Below, piece after piece: positions 24,601 through 34,260 of a DNA stretch of 64,000 bases. Each line of letters starts with the position of its first letter. Position 1 is the stretch's first letter. The stretch comes from Hydractinia symbiolongicarpus (Eukaryota; Cnidaria; Hydrozoa; Anthoathecata; Hydractiniidae). Made by a program: the position numbers and the translations under genes. The notes below the pieces were generated by a model. The model was not told where the DNA came from. It did no database searches and worked only from the letters and a program-made list of their open reading frames with translations. Location: NCBI RefSeq assembly GCF_029227915.1, contig NC_079887.1, forward strand, positions 24,363,650-24,427,649, in the 5' to 3' direction.

Positions 24601-27600
24601 TTTTCATAAAGCAGGTTTCAGTTTTGAATCGCTAATGTAATGATCTCATATTCTTCTAAGACTGAAAATTAAAAACTGCACCAGTAATGAAGTTGATTAA
24701 TTTTCATATGATCACCTCATAATGTTACACCTTGCATATTTTCTGCATCTGACAATCTAGTCTGTTTTAAGAATGGCTACTCAAAAAAAAAAAGTTTAAT
24801 TTTAGGATTTAGAACTCTGAAATACTGATAATGAATACTGAATTTCGTTATTCTAATAAACCAATCTAAGTTTTGGTTTCAAAGGATTTTAGCACCCTAT
24901 AAAAAAGTTTCATTAACTCTCAAATATTTTTTAAGATATTTGCAATTTAACTTCAATCCCTCACAAAAAATATTGACGTTATTTCACAAAGTTGTCAAAC
25001 AGCATTAACTTACAAATTCTTAACAGGCAGTAGACTGCGAAAGTCTAAAATGTGTTAGTCACACTTTCGACATGTCCGCTTAACAAAATAATCCACATGC
25101 ACAGAAAGGCCCTGAACTTTGAGAAAAATGACTATGCTGATGTCAGCAACAATTACAAAATTTTGAGAGTTAGAGTCTAACTAAATAACCTAAGATCCTA
25201 AGTCCTAACTCAGGTGAAACATTGACAAATGAAATTTGACGAGTTCAAATTTCATGGATCTAGTATAGAAATTGCCTTATTGGTGGTGAGGGAAAAGGGT
25301 TAAAAAATGGTCTTACTACACAAGTAATTGCTTTTCTATGGCCAACAAAATCCATGCGAGTTTTCCAGCCATTTCTTTCAACAATCTTCGCCACAGGCCC
25401 GCCATTATTCATAGCATGAGCAGAAACTACATAATGGCCATCGGGCGACCAGTTTAACCGTAACGCATGAGTAGTGCCACTTGATTCTAAAAATGGTTCA
25501 GTGATCTTCTTTTCAAGTTTCCAATCACTTGTGTTCCAAATACATAAGCTTTTATCATCTGACTAAAAAGATAACATAAATATGAAAACAAACTGCCTTC
25601 GTAGATAAACTAATTCATAGACAACTTTTCAAAAGTTGGAATGTAAGCTTTAAGATGCTTTTGGATTGCTAACTTAACTGACTTACTTGTGATGCTAAAT
25701 ATTTACCGACTGGATCAAATGTAACCCCTTTTACTAATCCATGATGTTCCTTAATGGTGTGGACAATTTCTGGAAACTTTTGTGCATTCCAAACAATAAT
25801 AGTGTTATCAACACTACCCGTTGCAATGTAACTATCATCAGGTGACCAAGCAATATCCAGAATATCTAAAAACAAAAATAATTTTATTTGAAGAAATTTT
25901 GTTAAGTTAATATACTAGTGATGTATTTTGTTGGACTCTTGTGTTTACAGTATTTTCCGGTATATAACCTGCACATCGTATAACCCGCAGCTCAGCTTTT
26001 ATAGGGAGTTATAAACTAGACGCTATCAGATAGCCCGCACCTTCGTATAACCCGCATAAAATTTCAATCAATGGGTTTTACTTACCTGTACCTTTGCATA
26101 ACCAGCATTGTGTTAAAAAAAAATTTAGCGTATTTTTACTTACCCTAATCATTTTATAAACATGTGTATGTGTTCTGTTTTTTTCATGCTGGAGACAAGT
26201 GGGGGACGTTTAAACTCGTGAACCCCAAACTTGAGAACCGAGTGTCTGAACTAGCGACTCTCTCAGTCTTAACTTCCTTGTCTCCGATTGCCGAAATAAT
26301 AATGAATTAAAATTAATTTGACAAGTCGATCTTCTGCTAATGCCGACAGTACTAAATCAGACAACGCTGTTTTCTTTTTATTTGTAGACATTAGTTTCAG
26401 CCAATAATAATTCTTGCTCCCTGCGATTAAACAAACAAACAAAAAAAACCATTCTATCAGGTTATAAACCTAAAGTAAAATCTCTGTTTTTTATGTATAT
26501 TTAAGTTTTTATGGCATAAAAATAAACAACATAATAATTATCATGGATTGTCTGTAACAGCGATGTACGGATCGTTCTTCTCTAATGTTTATAAAACTTT
26601 GTTATCTATTTATATCTCAGCAATCACAGTGTGCATAATAAAATGAATGGTGGCAATAAGGAGGAGATAGTTGCGTGTGTCTAATTAATTGTATATTATA
26701 TTTATTTTTGATATTTTTAGCAGCGACCTGTTGCTCGAAAGTAGCGAAGATAAAAAAGAAAATTATTATCTATACTTTAATTTTAACATTTTTCAATATT
26801 TTTAACAGGAATTAATAATTAAGTCCTGGGCACTAGGTTGTGAAATACCTGTCAATTAAACCTAAAAATGATACCTGCTATATTGCTCTATTACCAAAAG
26901 CAAATCATTTCAATGTGCTCAATGTGATTGCAAAGATATAAATAGATTAGAATTACATTCAACACAAAAGAAAAATGATCTCCAGCATTGTGTTTTTGGG
27001 AAAGCTGGTAATATTAGCACTGGCAAGCAATAGAAAGTTAAAGAAAGCAATTTAACTGTGTGAAAAAAATTAAATCACGTAGTTGAAGTAAGATTACGTA
27101 GATATAGGATCGCGCATGCAGTTATATTAATGTACACATTCTATCCCGTTGGTGCTATTTTCTTCATTGAATGTATAACCCCCACCAACGGTGGAAGTCG
27201 TAAAAATCAACTTATAACCCGCGGTTATATACCAGAAAATACGGTACAAAATAATATCACCTCCTGAGTGTCCACGTAGTATATGAGCACATTTCCAATT
27301 CTCAATGTTTACTACTACACCGCCAGTGCCAAAGACGGTAGAACCACTTGCTCTAAATTTAAAGAATAATAGAGTTACAACAATACATGAATATTTAATT
27401 CGTACAGCAACAGTAGGAATGCAAAAGATACATCTGTATAATGTTTGTTTTAAGCCAAAAAAGGAAGGTTACCTAGATAATCCCCAAAGCATGATTATTT
27501 TATCATCACCACCAGATGCTAAAAACTTTCCACTATTTGACCATCGAAGACAATTAACACAGGCTAAAACAAAAATTAGACGAAAAATATAAATAAAAAC

Positions 27601-28761
27601 TACTCCACTTATGATTTACCGCCTTTGTTTACACTTGCGTAAAATTGGTTTAAACAATGGCATCACATAGACCTCAATGTACTGCAAATACATTATTGAG
27701 ACTGTAGATAATCCTTCAAAAACAATTAGACTTAATTATTTTTTGGTTTCTATATATGGCCTTTGTAATTGTTCACAACATGAATTTCTCAGGATTTACA
27801 TAGGGAAATTAGAAGTACGACAAGATAGATAATTGCTGCAAAGCAAAAATTTGTATAATGAAAGAAACAATATGTTTGTTATAGAAAAAAAGTTGTTGCA
27901 ACCTATGCTCATAAAAGCAAATCACTAGAATCATATTGGAATATTTTAAGCCCTACTCCATTAACTGACGTACCTTATTCATTACACACTAATTTTAAAT
28001 GAGAAGACTGCTACTTGTGAAAATAATCTTTCAAACACTGTTTAAATGGTAAATTGAGAAATATTGGGATTCACACCTGTATGTTCATCCATTTGACACA
28101 ACATCTTGGGAACATTTTCGTTAACTTCGTGTTTTTCACTTACAACAGGTGGCATATTCCATATCACAATCATGCCGGTGTCTTCACCTAAAAAAAAATT
28201 ATTAACATTTTACCCATTTTTTTAAATAAAAAAATTACAAAGAATTACTACCCATATTAATCTATATTAGCTATTTATCTTGGCAAAGACATTACAATTA
28301 TGTTTCTTACCTTGACCTCCAGTTGCAAATCTCCTTCCATCAGGATGAATATCAACTGCAAAAATGGCTTTTCCTAAAAAAAGATTCCAAAATGTGCAAA
28401 AAATAAAAATCATATTATACCATTAGCACAAATATATCGACTTTAATCTATTTATTTCCATCTTTCTTCCAGCGTAATTAAAATCTGATTATCTATGATT
28501 TTCCAAGTTATTGCAATTAACACGATTAAATTTTGTTTCAAATTGTTTGATATTTGTAATTATTACTTTCAGACTCCAAAAATTTTATAGCTTTCATACT
28601 CTCATTGTCTTATAAAAAAAATGCTGACAAATACAGTATTATTTGAACTTGAAACTTACTGAGAAATCTTACGTCGAGATTTACAAGGAAAAAAACCTAG
28701 AACAATTCAAAAATAAAAACATACCATTGTGATTAACCCAATCCGGCTTCAACAATTTCAT
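3696..28761 (-). CDS. HIRA: HIRA histone H3.3 chaperone, complete 29-exon gene
   Basis: HIRA is the WD-repeat scaffold of the HIRA-UBN-CABIN1 complex that deposits H3.3-H4 in the nucleus independently of replication. CDS is complement(3696..3766, 5069..5114, 5195..5286, 5655..5742, 6187..6262, 7294..7407, 8148..8253, 9053..9111, 9285..9383, 9732..9794, 10503..10669, 11256..11360, 11574..11778, 12119..12162, 12269..12329, 14021..14109, 14475..14533, 15209..15428, 15859..15964, 18410..18480, 18566..18616, 18744..18791, 25317..25562, 25687..25865, 27261..27352, 27473..27563, 28077..28187, 28311..28373, 28725..28761). That is 2859 nt, 952 aa (human about 1017), with every phase consistent. It starts MKLLKPDWVNHNG. 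WD40 propeller is about residues 1-365; the ASF1-binding B domain has GKRRIVP at 472-478; a poly-Thr run and a K-rich stretch fall in 524-590; the C-terminal Hira domain is about 592-952, ending NLRFQRFYSEFQQQLE before KR. All junctions are GT-AG; several donors are weak (gtgatc at 9731, gttagt at 11573, gtaggt at 18743). Small exons 12119..12162 and 14475..14533 rest mainly on phase. Confidence 0.96.
4577..4797. repeat. 29-30 bp minisatellite in last HIRA intron
   Basis: About eight tandem copies of a 29-30 bp unit built around CTATCAATTTGCACAAAAA followed by TGACGCGT. Units alternate slightly (GCGTTACT versus GCGTCACT), which suggests higher-order duplication of two-unit blocks. It lies wholly within the intron 3767-5068. 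Confidence 0.9.
5764..5865 (-). pseudogene. Two decayed tandem copies of a HIRA exon
   Basis: Immediately upstream (transcript sense) of HIRA exon 5655..5742 lie two partial copies of its first half, 5764-5815 and 5831-5865. The first keeps a splice-acceptor-like end (tttttatag) and an open frame SQVCAAFSINSPEEYHF, then meets TGA. The second is shorter and more diverged. If the first copy were spliced in place of the true exon, HIRA would be truncated in the Hira domain. This looks like slippage or tandem duplication of an exon fragment, now decaying. Confidence 0.8.
7083..7205 (+). repeat. Short dispersed repeat, copy 1
   Basis: This stretch resembles 42816-42945 in the same orientation. 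Both contain ACCCGTGTT, then GACACACGAAATA or a close variant, then a GGGYGAACCC core and CATTT. The family is not recognised and the ends were not defined. Confidence 0.4.
7573..8070. mobile_element. Mariner/pogo-like MITE, TA target site
   Basis: The ends are inverted: TAGTGGACTCTCTAC at 7573-7587 and its complement at 8056-8070, flanked by TA on both sides. About 498 bp, non-coding, in the HIRA intron between exons 7294..7407 and 8148..8253; its right end lies within 80 bases of the latter exon. TA duplication and short inverted ends fit the Tc1/mariner/pogo group; no transposase is present. Confidence 0.75.
8320..8735. repeat. 19-bp minisatellite open in all three plus-strand frames
   Basis: Roughly 20 imperfect copies of a 19-bp unit, consensus close to CGCCCATATTCGGCCACAT, in the HIRA intron between exons 8148..8253 and 9053..9111. 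Because 19 is not a multiple of three, each frame cycles through the same 19-codon peptide, which makes three overlapping long open frames (8248-8646, 8295-8735, 8312-8641). Those frames follow from the repeat arithmetic and are not evidence of a gene. Confidence 0.9.
16233..16297. repeat. Long near-perfect hairpin in HIRA intron
   Basis: The arms 16245-16263 and 16267-16285 are perfect 19-bp inverted repeats around a 3-base AAA loop, and the stem continues imperfectly to 16233 and 16297 (CCAAACT opposite AGTTTGG). It could be a tiny inverted-repeat element or a transcribed hairpin. No other copy was found in the window. Confidence 0.75.
16364..16384. repeat. Interstitial telomere-like repeat
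   Basis: Three perfect TAACCC units plus TAA, the complement of the TTAGGG repeat used by most metazoan telomeres. With so few units it may be chance or a break-repair footprint. Confidence 0.6.
17067..17828 (+). mobile_element. piggyBac-like MITE, copy 1 (TTAA target site)
   Basis: The element is flanked by TTAA at 17063-17066 and 17829-17832 and begins CCCTATTCGGTCCGG, with the complement at its other end. A TTAA duplication with CCC at the ends is diagnostic of the piggyBac superfamily. A 22-base G run lies near the left end and an 18-base C run near the right end. It contains a palindromic TGACGTCA at 17257-17264. No transposase. It is nested inside the 16934-18354 element. The second copy, inverted and shorter, is at 56013-56535. 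Confidence 0.85.
18016..18322 (+). pseudogene. MADF-domain gene fragment, two exons, inside a mobile element
   Basis: Exons 18016..18148 and 18256..18322 join in phase 1 through a GT-AG intron. The product reads as the core of a MADF DNA-binding domain: VQKYPCLFDKDIASFHN, then NNNWEAVAKKL, then the helix TALTSLRAMYVKRSKEI, matching the family pattern W..VA..L.....LR..Y.R. The second exon ends at a donor gtacag only 32 bases before the end of the host element's inverted repeat, so the gene is cut off and cannot be complete here. It is antisense to HIRA. Either it belongs to the transposon (Harbinger-type elements encode such proteins) or it is a captured host fragment. Identification is by pattern, not alignment. 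Confidence 0.6.
19953..20971 (-). pseudogene. DIRS tyrosine recombinase, one frameshift
   Basis: The first part (20971 to about 20450) carries the first catalytic arginine in FFGLLRVSEYV. A one-base shift in the short A run near 20450 moves the frame to 20516-19953, which carries the second box HSFRIGGASAAA (H-x2-R) and the tyrosine segment WSSDCYRRYIHLP. All catalytic residues are recognisable, but they lie in two frames. It overlaps the RT-RH frame by 64 bases. Confidence 0.85.
20908..22686 (-). pseudogene. DIRS reverse transcriptase-RNase H, one in-frame stop
   Basis: The frame runs from 22686 to 20908, interrupted by a single TAG at 21856-21858; both halves are in the same frame. Before the stop lie RT motifs GAAPKKDGSIRVILDLS and LDIKHAF and the VLPFGGRSSPFTFNH segment. 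After it lies the catalytic YLDD (in LHYLDDFITG), then an RNase H domain with FTDASMSGLGG, FLELLAVV, IIFTDNEAIV and GTSNIYADLLSR. The stop lies just before the YLDD box, so no active enzyme can be made without readthrough. Confidence 0.85.
22493..23884 (-). CDS. DIRS-type gag-like ORF with CCHC zinc knuckle
   Basis: A 463-codon intact frame. Its C-terminal third carries a retroviral-type zinc knuckle CFSCGQQGHFATNC (C-x2-C-x4-H-x4-C) and then a further Cys/His-rich stretch (CPFPHKCPHCSKNHPGHRC). The N-terminal half is Ser/Thr-rich and unremarkable. It overlaps the RT frame by 194 bases in another frame, as is usual for DIRS elements. Expected role: nucleic-acid-binding structural protein. Confidence 0.8.
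   Translation of the reverse strand: MFETEPHMRTAEQWASMGKEALLLLANSLNIHTRGKSLLNIVELLMAHFTSATRIGDSNLPQQHVVTELSSDDADISNASGEEIPLHKTIPSSKVHKASTKRVLFKRKNTTFDNLKKDLFDFVRTEIRSQVEANQLNHLNSTAPTTSLGHHYTAPSLLSSRSCVRPAGSLDPILDQDGADAVAVPQPTDEAVRIEAPFFSSHCSVPSLPAVPKAVLEKIKRLEYVNLELLLPPSLNSSFVPDDEGEYDLNVRTADGVPRLSLSRNVSGRSRIKDFASWCLAWSNYLRCLIYFYPHLATQLVTYQTLVTQFANQYVFSAVCAFDKLHRLQLANDSLRRWDQLDDLLVTQHLRGAPLLTKSYTSSTSTRTSYVCFSCGQQGHFATNCPRSSSTGGLGRAFRNASQHLPASSFHQVRFPSTPRVCWRFNRGMSCSNPCPFPHKCPHCSKNHPGHRCSFRPSQPSTQ
25946..27246. mobile_element. 1.3 kb terminal-inverted-repeat element in HIRA intron
   Basis: The left end TACAGTATTTTCCGGTATAT (25946 onwards) and the complement of the right end TACCGTATTTTCTGGTATAT (ending 27246) form an inverted repeat of about 24 bp with two mismatches. 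The element fills nearly the whole HIRA intron 25866-27260; its right end is 14 bases from exon 27261..27352. No transposase exons recognised. Superfamily not determined. Confidence 0.7.
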
Positions 28762-29407
28762 ATTATATTTACAATAATTATTATTTAAGTAAGTGTGAAT
28801 TTAAATCATGCAGTTTAGATCATGCATCTATAATTGGTAATAAAAAGATTAGTTAAATATAACATGATAGAAACTGATTTTGGATGACAGCAAGTAAAAA
28901 ATATGTACAGATTGGTTGAAATATACGTTTAGGCCTAAGGTCTTTAGATGTCTAGAAAATATTTATTTTTTTTTATAAAAAGGAGTTGAAGTTAAACTTT
29001 TTATCTTAACATATTGTGATGAAAAACCACATTCTTTTCTATACATAGAATAGAGAAAGAAAGTATTTGGGTACATAATTATTTACTAGTCTATCTCAAG
29101 ACATAGCTGGGTTTGAACTTAGTTTATTATTAAAATTAATTTAGTTACAAACTTTCAGTGTCAGTTGTTGAGAAAATGAACAAAATAACAAATTAAAATT
29201 GTAAAAACTACATTGGATAAATAATACAAAATATGTATTATAAAAAGACATTCCTTTTTTACAATTCCTTTTTCTTTGCAAAAAGGGTGTACATCGCAAA
29301 CCCGTAAATACTTTTCATAAACAATCAGCAAGTATGGATGGTTAAAATGAAATAATTCTATTTCCATTTCCACAAAAAAAGTTTTTTGTTAATAAACTTG
29401 CAATTAT
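28762..29407. other. HIRA upstream region / EMC5 3' flank
   Basis: 646 bases between the HIRA start codon and the EMC5 stop codon, both on the minus strand. It must hold the HIRA promoter and the EMC5 3' end. It is AT-rich with no clear TATA box or other element I can defend. Confidence 0.5.
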
Positions 29408-30546
29408 TTATTCTTCAGCTACTTCTTCTTCAAAGTCTTGAAATATTTTCTGTCCTCTGTGATTAAAGGAATAAAACGATGGTCGGTTTCCCAGGGTTTC
29501 CCACGATTTTCCTGCTAATTCAGCAGCGGCGTGTATATCTTTCAGTTCACCTGCAACACGCACTATTCCAAATATTGCCATTACGATACTCAGTAGGACT
29601 TGTACTGTTATCTAGGAAAAATTATTTTTATTTTTTAAATAACAACATATGTCAACAGTTATCATTTTAAAAACACATTTCCTTACTTTCTTTAAACTTC
29701 ATATTATACCACCCTTCTTAGATAATACGAGGAAAGTGTGGGAAGAAAATGTACTTTCAATTGCTCCATAAATGTTTAAAGCTTACCTTCTGCAAAAAAT
29801 ATTATATAAAATATAGCTTAAAACGTTGTCTATGAATTTTTTTATTTTTTTGAAAAATCTTTATTGGCTTCCAAAAAGTCTAATAACATCTTATTTTTTA
29901 TTACATGATGCCATGCATTAATTAGCATATTATAACATATTTAATTTCATCAATGCTGCAATGGTTATATAAATCAAGCTATATTTATTTGAATTCATAC
30001 ATAAATCAGTACATTTGTGAAATTTGTGAAAATACAAAATGCTGTGCAAATCTCAAAAGAAAGTAACACTTTGTTAGAAGATCTCTTTCAGACCAGGTTA
30101 ATTTAGCTAACCTGAGAGTGTTAGTTTTCCCTGCATTAAGGAAACATATAAAATTGAATTTTAAAAGTTAAGATTAGTTTCTGTGGTCTTATGTTGTTGA
30201 CTAATGTTGTTTTCAAAGTTCTTCCCTGTCCATTCTCTTTATTATTTCAAATTCAACTAATGATGCTGAACTGGGACATCTGAGTAATATAATCACACTT
30301 GCATTTCCGGATAAAACAAGACACACAATACACTATGTGTTCTGGAAACAGATTTTCCTTAGTCTTGCACAACAATAGCATGAAAGTGTAAAAAATCATG
30401 AATTTGAATTTACTTACATCAACAGGTATAGCTTGAAAATCCTCTTCTATTAATTTCAAGTAGGTTCGATATTGAATACTTGAATATCCGCAATGAATTA
30501 AGGATAATATTGCAATAGTAACTAACATACGACCCAATATATCCAT
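29408..30546 (-). CDS. MMGT1: EMC5/MMGT1, ER membrane complex subunit 5
   Basis: Two exons, complement(29408..29611, 30418..30546), phase 0 junction with acceptor cctag and donor gtaagt; 110 aa (human 131). EMC5 is a small two-helix subunit of the ER membrane protein complex, which inserts tail-anchored and multipass proteins; it was also named membrane magnesium transporter 1. Hydrophobic helix 1 is about residues 6-20 (MLVTIAILSLIHCG) and helix 2 about 46-62 (QVLLSIVMAIFGIVRVAG). The conserved signatures are QYRTYLKL, AGELKDI and PSFYSFNHRG. Compared with human it lacks the C-terminal Ser-rich tail and ends EEEVAEE. An AATAAA overlaps the stop codon (29412-29407). Residue matches are from memory of the family, and agreement is strong throughout. 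Confidence 0.95.
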
Positions 30547-31285
30547 TTTTATTTATTTTGGTAATACCCTGAAAAAAAGTAAAAAAACACAAATGTAAAA
30601 AGTTATAAAGACTTAAACAAAAACATAATGCCGTGCATAAAACAAATTTGACCTAGGCTGAAGCCCACCAAATAATAAAGAATGGAGCAAAAGTTTTATC
30701 ATTTTTTGTAAAAAAAAGTTTGTTGTTCTAAAATGTTGTCGGAAATCTTTTTTTTTGGTCTACATGATAATGCAAAAAAATATAAAAAAATATTTTACTA
30801 CACAAAAAGCAATCCAAACTTTGTGTATCATCCTTATTCATTAACCTTTGTGAATAAAAAACGAGATACAAAAAAGATGCCTGTTAAAATGAAACTTGTC
30901 TAACAACAGATGGTTATTCGAGGTCTCACCAATCTGAGGATTCTGAATTGTAGCAGAGCCTCCTCCTTTCTACCATAATTCTCTTTATAAAATACATTAA
31001 CCACTAAACATGACTCCTGAAATCTCCTTTATCAGCTTTTTATGGTTGTCGGTTCTTATTATTCTCAAATTTCAGTGATAACATTTTTTTTTTAAGTTTG
31101 CTATCCTTAACGTCAAAGATTTATATTATCCAACTGCATATTTAAAATTAATAACAAAAAATATACATAATTAAAAAAAATAATTTTAAAGCACAGATAA
31201 AAATGATAAAAACTTAACACAACACAGTAAAAATATAATTTTATAATAATATAACATATATACAAATATTTACATGAAAACAAAT
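30547..31285. other. Spacer between EMC5 and HROB
   Basis: 739 AT-rich bases with no supportable exon. It contains the EMC5 upstream region and the HROB 3' UTR. I see no repeats with clear ends. Confidence 0.5.
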
Positions 31286-32677
31286 TTACATTTCTCCAGC
31301 TAAATCAATGTCATCCGAAAAAAAGTTTTCAAATTCATCATCCAGCATATTTTCAATTTCACGGTTGATATAACTAGCTTGATCAGATATTTCTCTGTTG
31401 CTATTGTCTTGAGAAAACAGACGGCTACAATAACTGTTTTCTTTCTCATCTTGGAAATCAAGATATGTATGATTTAGACTATCTGTTGCATTTGTGGCAA
31501 AAATATGAACAATATTTACTGGAGTCACGTTAACATAGTGTTTTTTTGGAGATGGACTAAAAACTGAAACATCTTTTAAAATAATGCCACTTCCTTGTTT
31601 AAGCACAGGCTCAAACTCTTCCAAAACATGTTTATGAACAGTTCCATCTATTTCACCAGTAGGATCTTTTAACAATAATCTACCACAGGAGCCAGTTATT
31701 GAGAATGATTTTATCAAAGCGCAAAGCAAAACAACTTTTCCTTTTATTAATTCATTCTTATTAGCTTTGTTTATTACTGATGCTATTTTAACAATGGATG
31801 TTTGTGGAAATGTATTTCTTGTATAAAAAAGGACTTCTTGCCAGGTTGACTGTGAAAAATCATCATCTTGCGAAGACGTTAACAAAGGTGGAACAGGAGT
31901 TTTTGGCGTACAGGGAGTTAAACATCTCTGTTTTCCTGAGTGTTCTGGAGACTTTAACAAATTTATATTATTCATGTTGTTTATTTTTGGCAAAACACCT
32001 GCAGGCCCAGGAAATTTCCTTTGCTTTCTTGAGGACTTTCTTACAGGTTTTTCTTTTTCATTAACATCGGTTACTTTTTTTCTTGTGTCCAATGAATACA
32101 TATCTTTTGAAGGCTTAGCAGCTTTGTTTTTAACATAAGGCGAACAAAGTCTGGACACTGTGGGGCTGAAACAAACATTCTGCTCTTTATTTCTTTCTAC
32201 ATCAACTGAATTTGAAAGTTTGAACTTTTTTTTAAATGGAATTGAATAAAAGTCACTATTATGCACTTCACTTGAAGTGGGTTTATTATGTGAGACAGTA
32301 TTAATAATATTTTTGCATACAGATTTTCTGAACATATCTCTGCATTTATTCTGTAAGCTGCTGTTAGATGATTTAACACACTTGCTTCCAAGTAATGGTA
32401 TATCAATTTGTGAAAAGAAATCATCACTTTCATTAGTAAACAAATCTTCAGGTAAATCTTTCTGTCTATTTATATCTGAATTAAAAGAATAAAGCTTCTG
32501 ACTTTTTTCTGGCATCATTTTCTCTTTTAAAGAGCTTGTACTATCATCGAAATGAAGAGAAGATTCATTATTTGTGGTTGCTATTGGGTTTGCAGATTCA
32601 TGACCTACAACACCATTTTGTTCCTCATCCTCGTCAGAAAACTGAATTTCTTCTCCAATTGAAAATAAACCATCCAT
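31286..32677 (-). CDS. HROB: HROB, homologous recombination OB-fold protein
   Basis: A 463-codon single coding exon. HROB (C17orf53/MCM8IP) is a nuclear single-strand-DNA-binding protein that loads and activates the MCM8-MCM9 helicase in recombination and interstrand-crosslink repair. The N-terminal 215 residues are acidic, Ser-rich and probably disordered. The hallmark motif KFPGPAGVLP is at residues 221-230. An OB-fold spans about 305-394, with VVLLCALIKSFSITGS, LLLKDPTGEIDGTVH and FSPSPKKHYVNVTPVNIVHI, the most conserved part of the family. The C-terminus is acidic (LDDEFENFFSDDIDL at 445-459). The start ATG follows a possible 5' UTR splice acceptor (aaggtag at about 32694). Shorter than human HROB (about 650 aa), as in other invertebrates. 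Confidence 0.92.
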   Translation of the reverse strand: MDGLFSIGEEIQFSDEDEEQNGVVGHESANPIATTNNESSLHFDDSTSSLKEKMMPEKSQKLYSFNSDINRQKDLPEDLFTNESDDFFSQIDIPLLGSKCVKSSNSSLQNKCRDMFRKSVCKNIINTVSHNKPTSSEVHNSDFYSIPFKKKFKLSNSVDVERNKEQNVCFSPTVSRLCSPYVKNKAAKPSKDMYSLDTRKKVTDVNEKEKPVRKSSRKQRKFPGPAGVLPKINNMNNINLLKSPEHSGKQRCLTPCTPKTPVPPLLTSSQDDDFSQSTWQEVLFYTRNTFPQTSIVKIASVINKANKNELIKGKVVLLCALIKSFSITGSCGRLLLKDPTGEIDGTVHKHVLEEFEPVLKQGSGIILKDVSVFSPSPKKHYVNVTPVNIVHIFATNATDSLNHTYLDFQDEKENSYCSRLFSQDNSNREISDQASYINREIENMLDDEFENFFSDDIDLAGEM

Positions 32678-34260
32678 TTTAAATATTAAGCCTACCTTAA
32701 AAAAAGTTAAATATTATAAATCTATTTTTTAAAAAAGGTATATATTAGGTTTTATGGGTACAGATATGTATTTTGTTTCCTGTATGTTAATTTATTTGTG
32801 TGCATGCAAAGTGATTTTGGTGAATTAATGGGGCTAAAAAACCACTGAAATAAGACGTTGTTATTAATGTTACTCACACTTGTCTTCGTACTCATCCTCC
32901 CATGTTTTGAATAATAGCAATATTTTCTTAATCAGAATTTCAAGTGGGGGCATTAAGGCATATTTTTAAATTACTATGAGAATTTTTTGTATATGGACAG
33001 TCATTGTAGGCCTAAGCAAAATTTTTTTTCTCCAAATATTTGCTTGGCCAATCAGGTGTTAAAATTAGTATATATGCCTGCCTGTAATATGAATGCTAAA
33101 ACTGATTTCTTTACAGTATCTATTTATGCTCATTCTTTGACATTATTTCATTAGACGACATCATTGAAATTTATAGTAAAGCTAATGCATTATACTCATG
33201 ATTTAAAGCCAAATAATTTGGAAACATATGGAAACCATCTCCCAGAGTATGCATGAGTAAGGCCATCATCAAAAATATGTTGTGTTCCCGCCCTCCGACC
33301 GACTCCCTTTTGGTAATAAAAACCAGAGTCAGTAAGTCGGAAAAAGACCTTCACGAAAAGTACATATAAGTTGTATCTTAGTATTATTAACGTTTCCTGA
33401 AAATTGAAAGAAATTGATACGACGGAAGTTAAAAAACTGGAGAAAACACGCTTTCGTCTCTACCAAACTATCATAAAAACACAATTTTTACCTTCTTTTT
33501 TCTGATATAGTAAAACGATGGAGAGCCGTAGGAACGTATGTACAATTGAATTATCGTAAAGGTGTATTAATTCCTTTTTAGGGCACTCCTGTGGCTTCTG
33601 ACAGTTTACAGGGCAGCAAAAAATGGCCTCATTTTTGCGGGGTCTTCAGGACGCGAACACAACATATTTTTGATGGTGGCCTAACTAGGGACCACCTGGA
33701 ACCAAAATAGGAATAATTTCCTGAATCTGGGTCTTACATATTTTAGAACAGACAGGGTAATGCTTTCATCAAAAAAAAACATTTAAACCTTAGCAAATAA
33801 CCATTCGTTATAAAATCACGATATATACAATAATTCATTTTGATCATCATTTTTGAAGACAGTCCAGGAAAACTTTAAGGGGGACATCTCTAATCAAGTG
33901 ATGCTTCCACGGATCATCTAGAATGAAGATAAATGATTTAGCTTACATTCCTACCCAAGAAATCATCACTTGAAGAAAGAAAGGTTAGGGGAAAAACATT
34001 ATGTTCTTCGGTGATTTACTTTACAACTGTTCCACAACCGCGGCCATGTTTAAATGTTTGGGATTTGGGTTAATGGCAATTAGATAAAGTCTCTCCCCCG
34101 TTAAATCATTTACTGATTATCAGTCAAGGTGTTGTCTCTCAATCTAAATGACATACCTCAAAATACACTAGCTGAAAAGGTTTTTTAAAAGCAAGAATTT
34201 AAATTTTTAAACGTGATTTACATCTACAAATATCTCTTTCAATACGTTATTTGGTTAATT
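32678..34260. other. Divergent intergenic region, HROB and RANBP1 promoters
   Basis: 1.58 kb between the HROB start (minus) and the RANBP1 start (plus), the only divergent gene pair in the window. It must carry both promoters unless distant exons exist. The middle is occupied by a Harbinger-like MITE at 33261-33681. No TATA or initiator signal is clear enough to annotate. Confidence 0.5.
33261..33681. mobile_element. PIF/Harbinger-like MITE, TAA target site
   Basis: Inverted ends of about 27 bp: GGCCATCATCAAAAATATG at 33261 and its near-perfect complement ending at 33681, both continuing through TTGTGTTC. TAA flanks each side (33258-33260, 33682-33684), the 3-bp TWA duplication typical of PIF/Harbinger. 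421 bp, non-coding. Confidence 0.8.
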
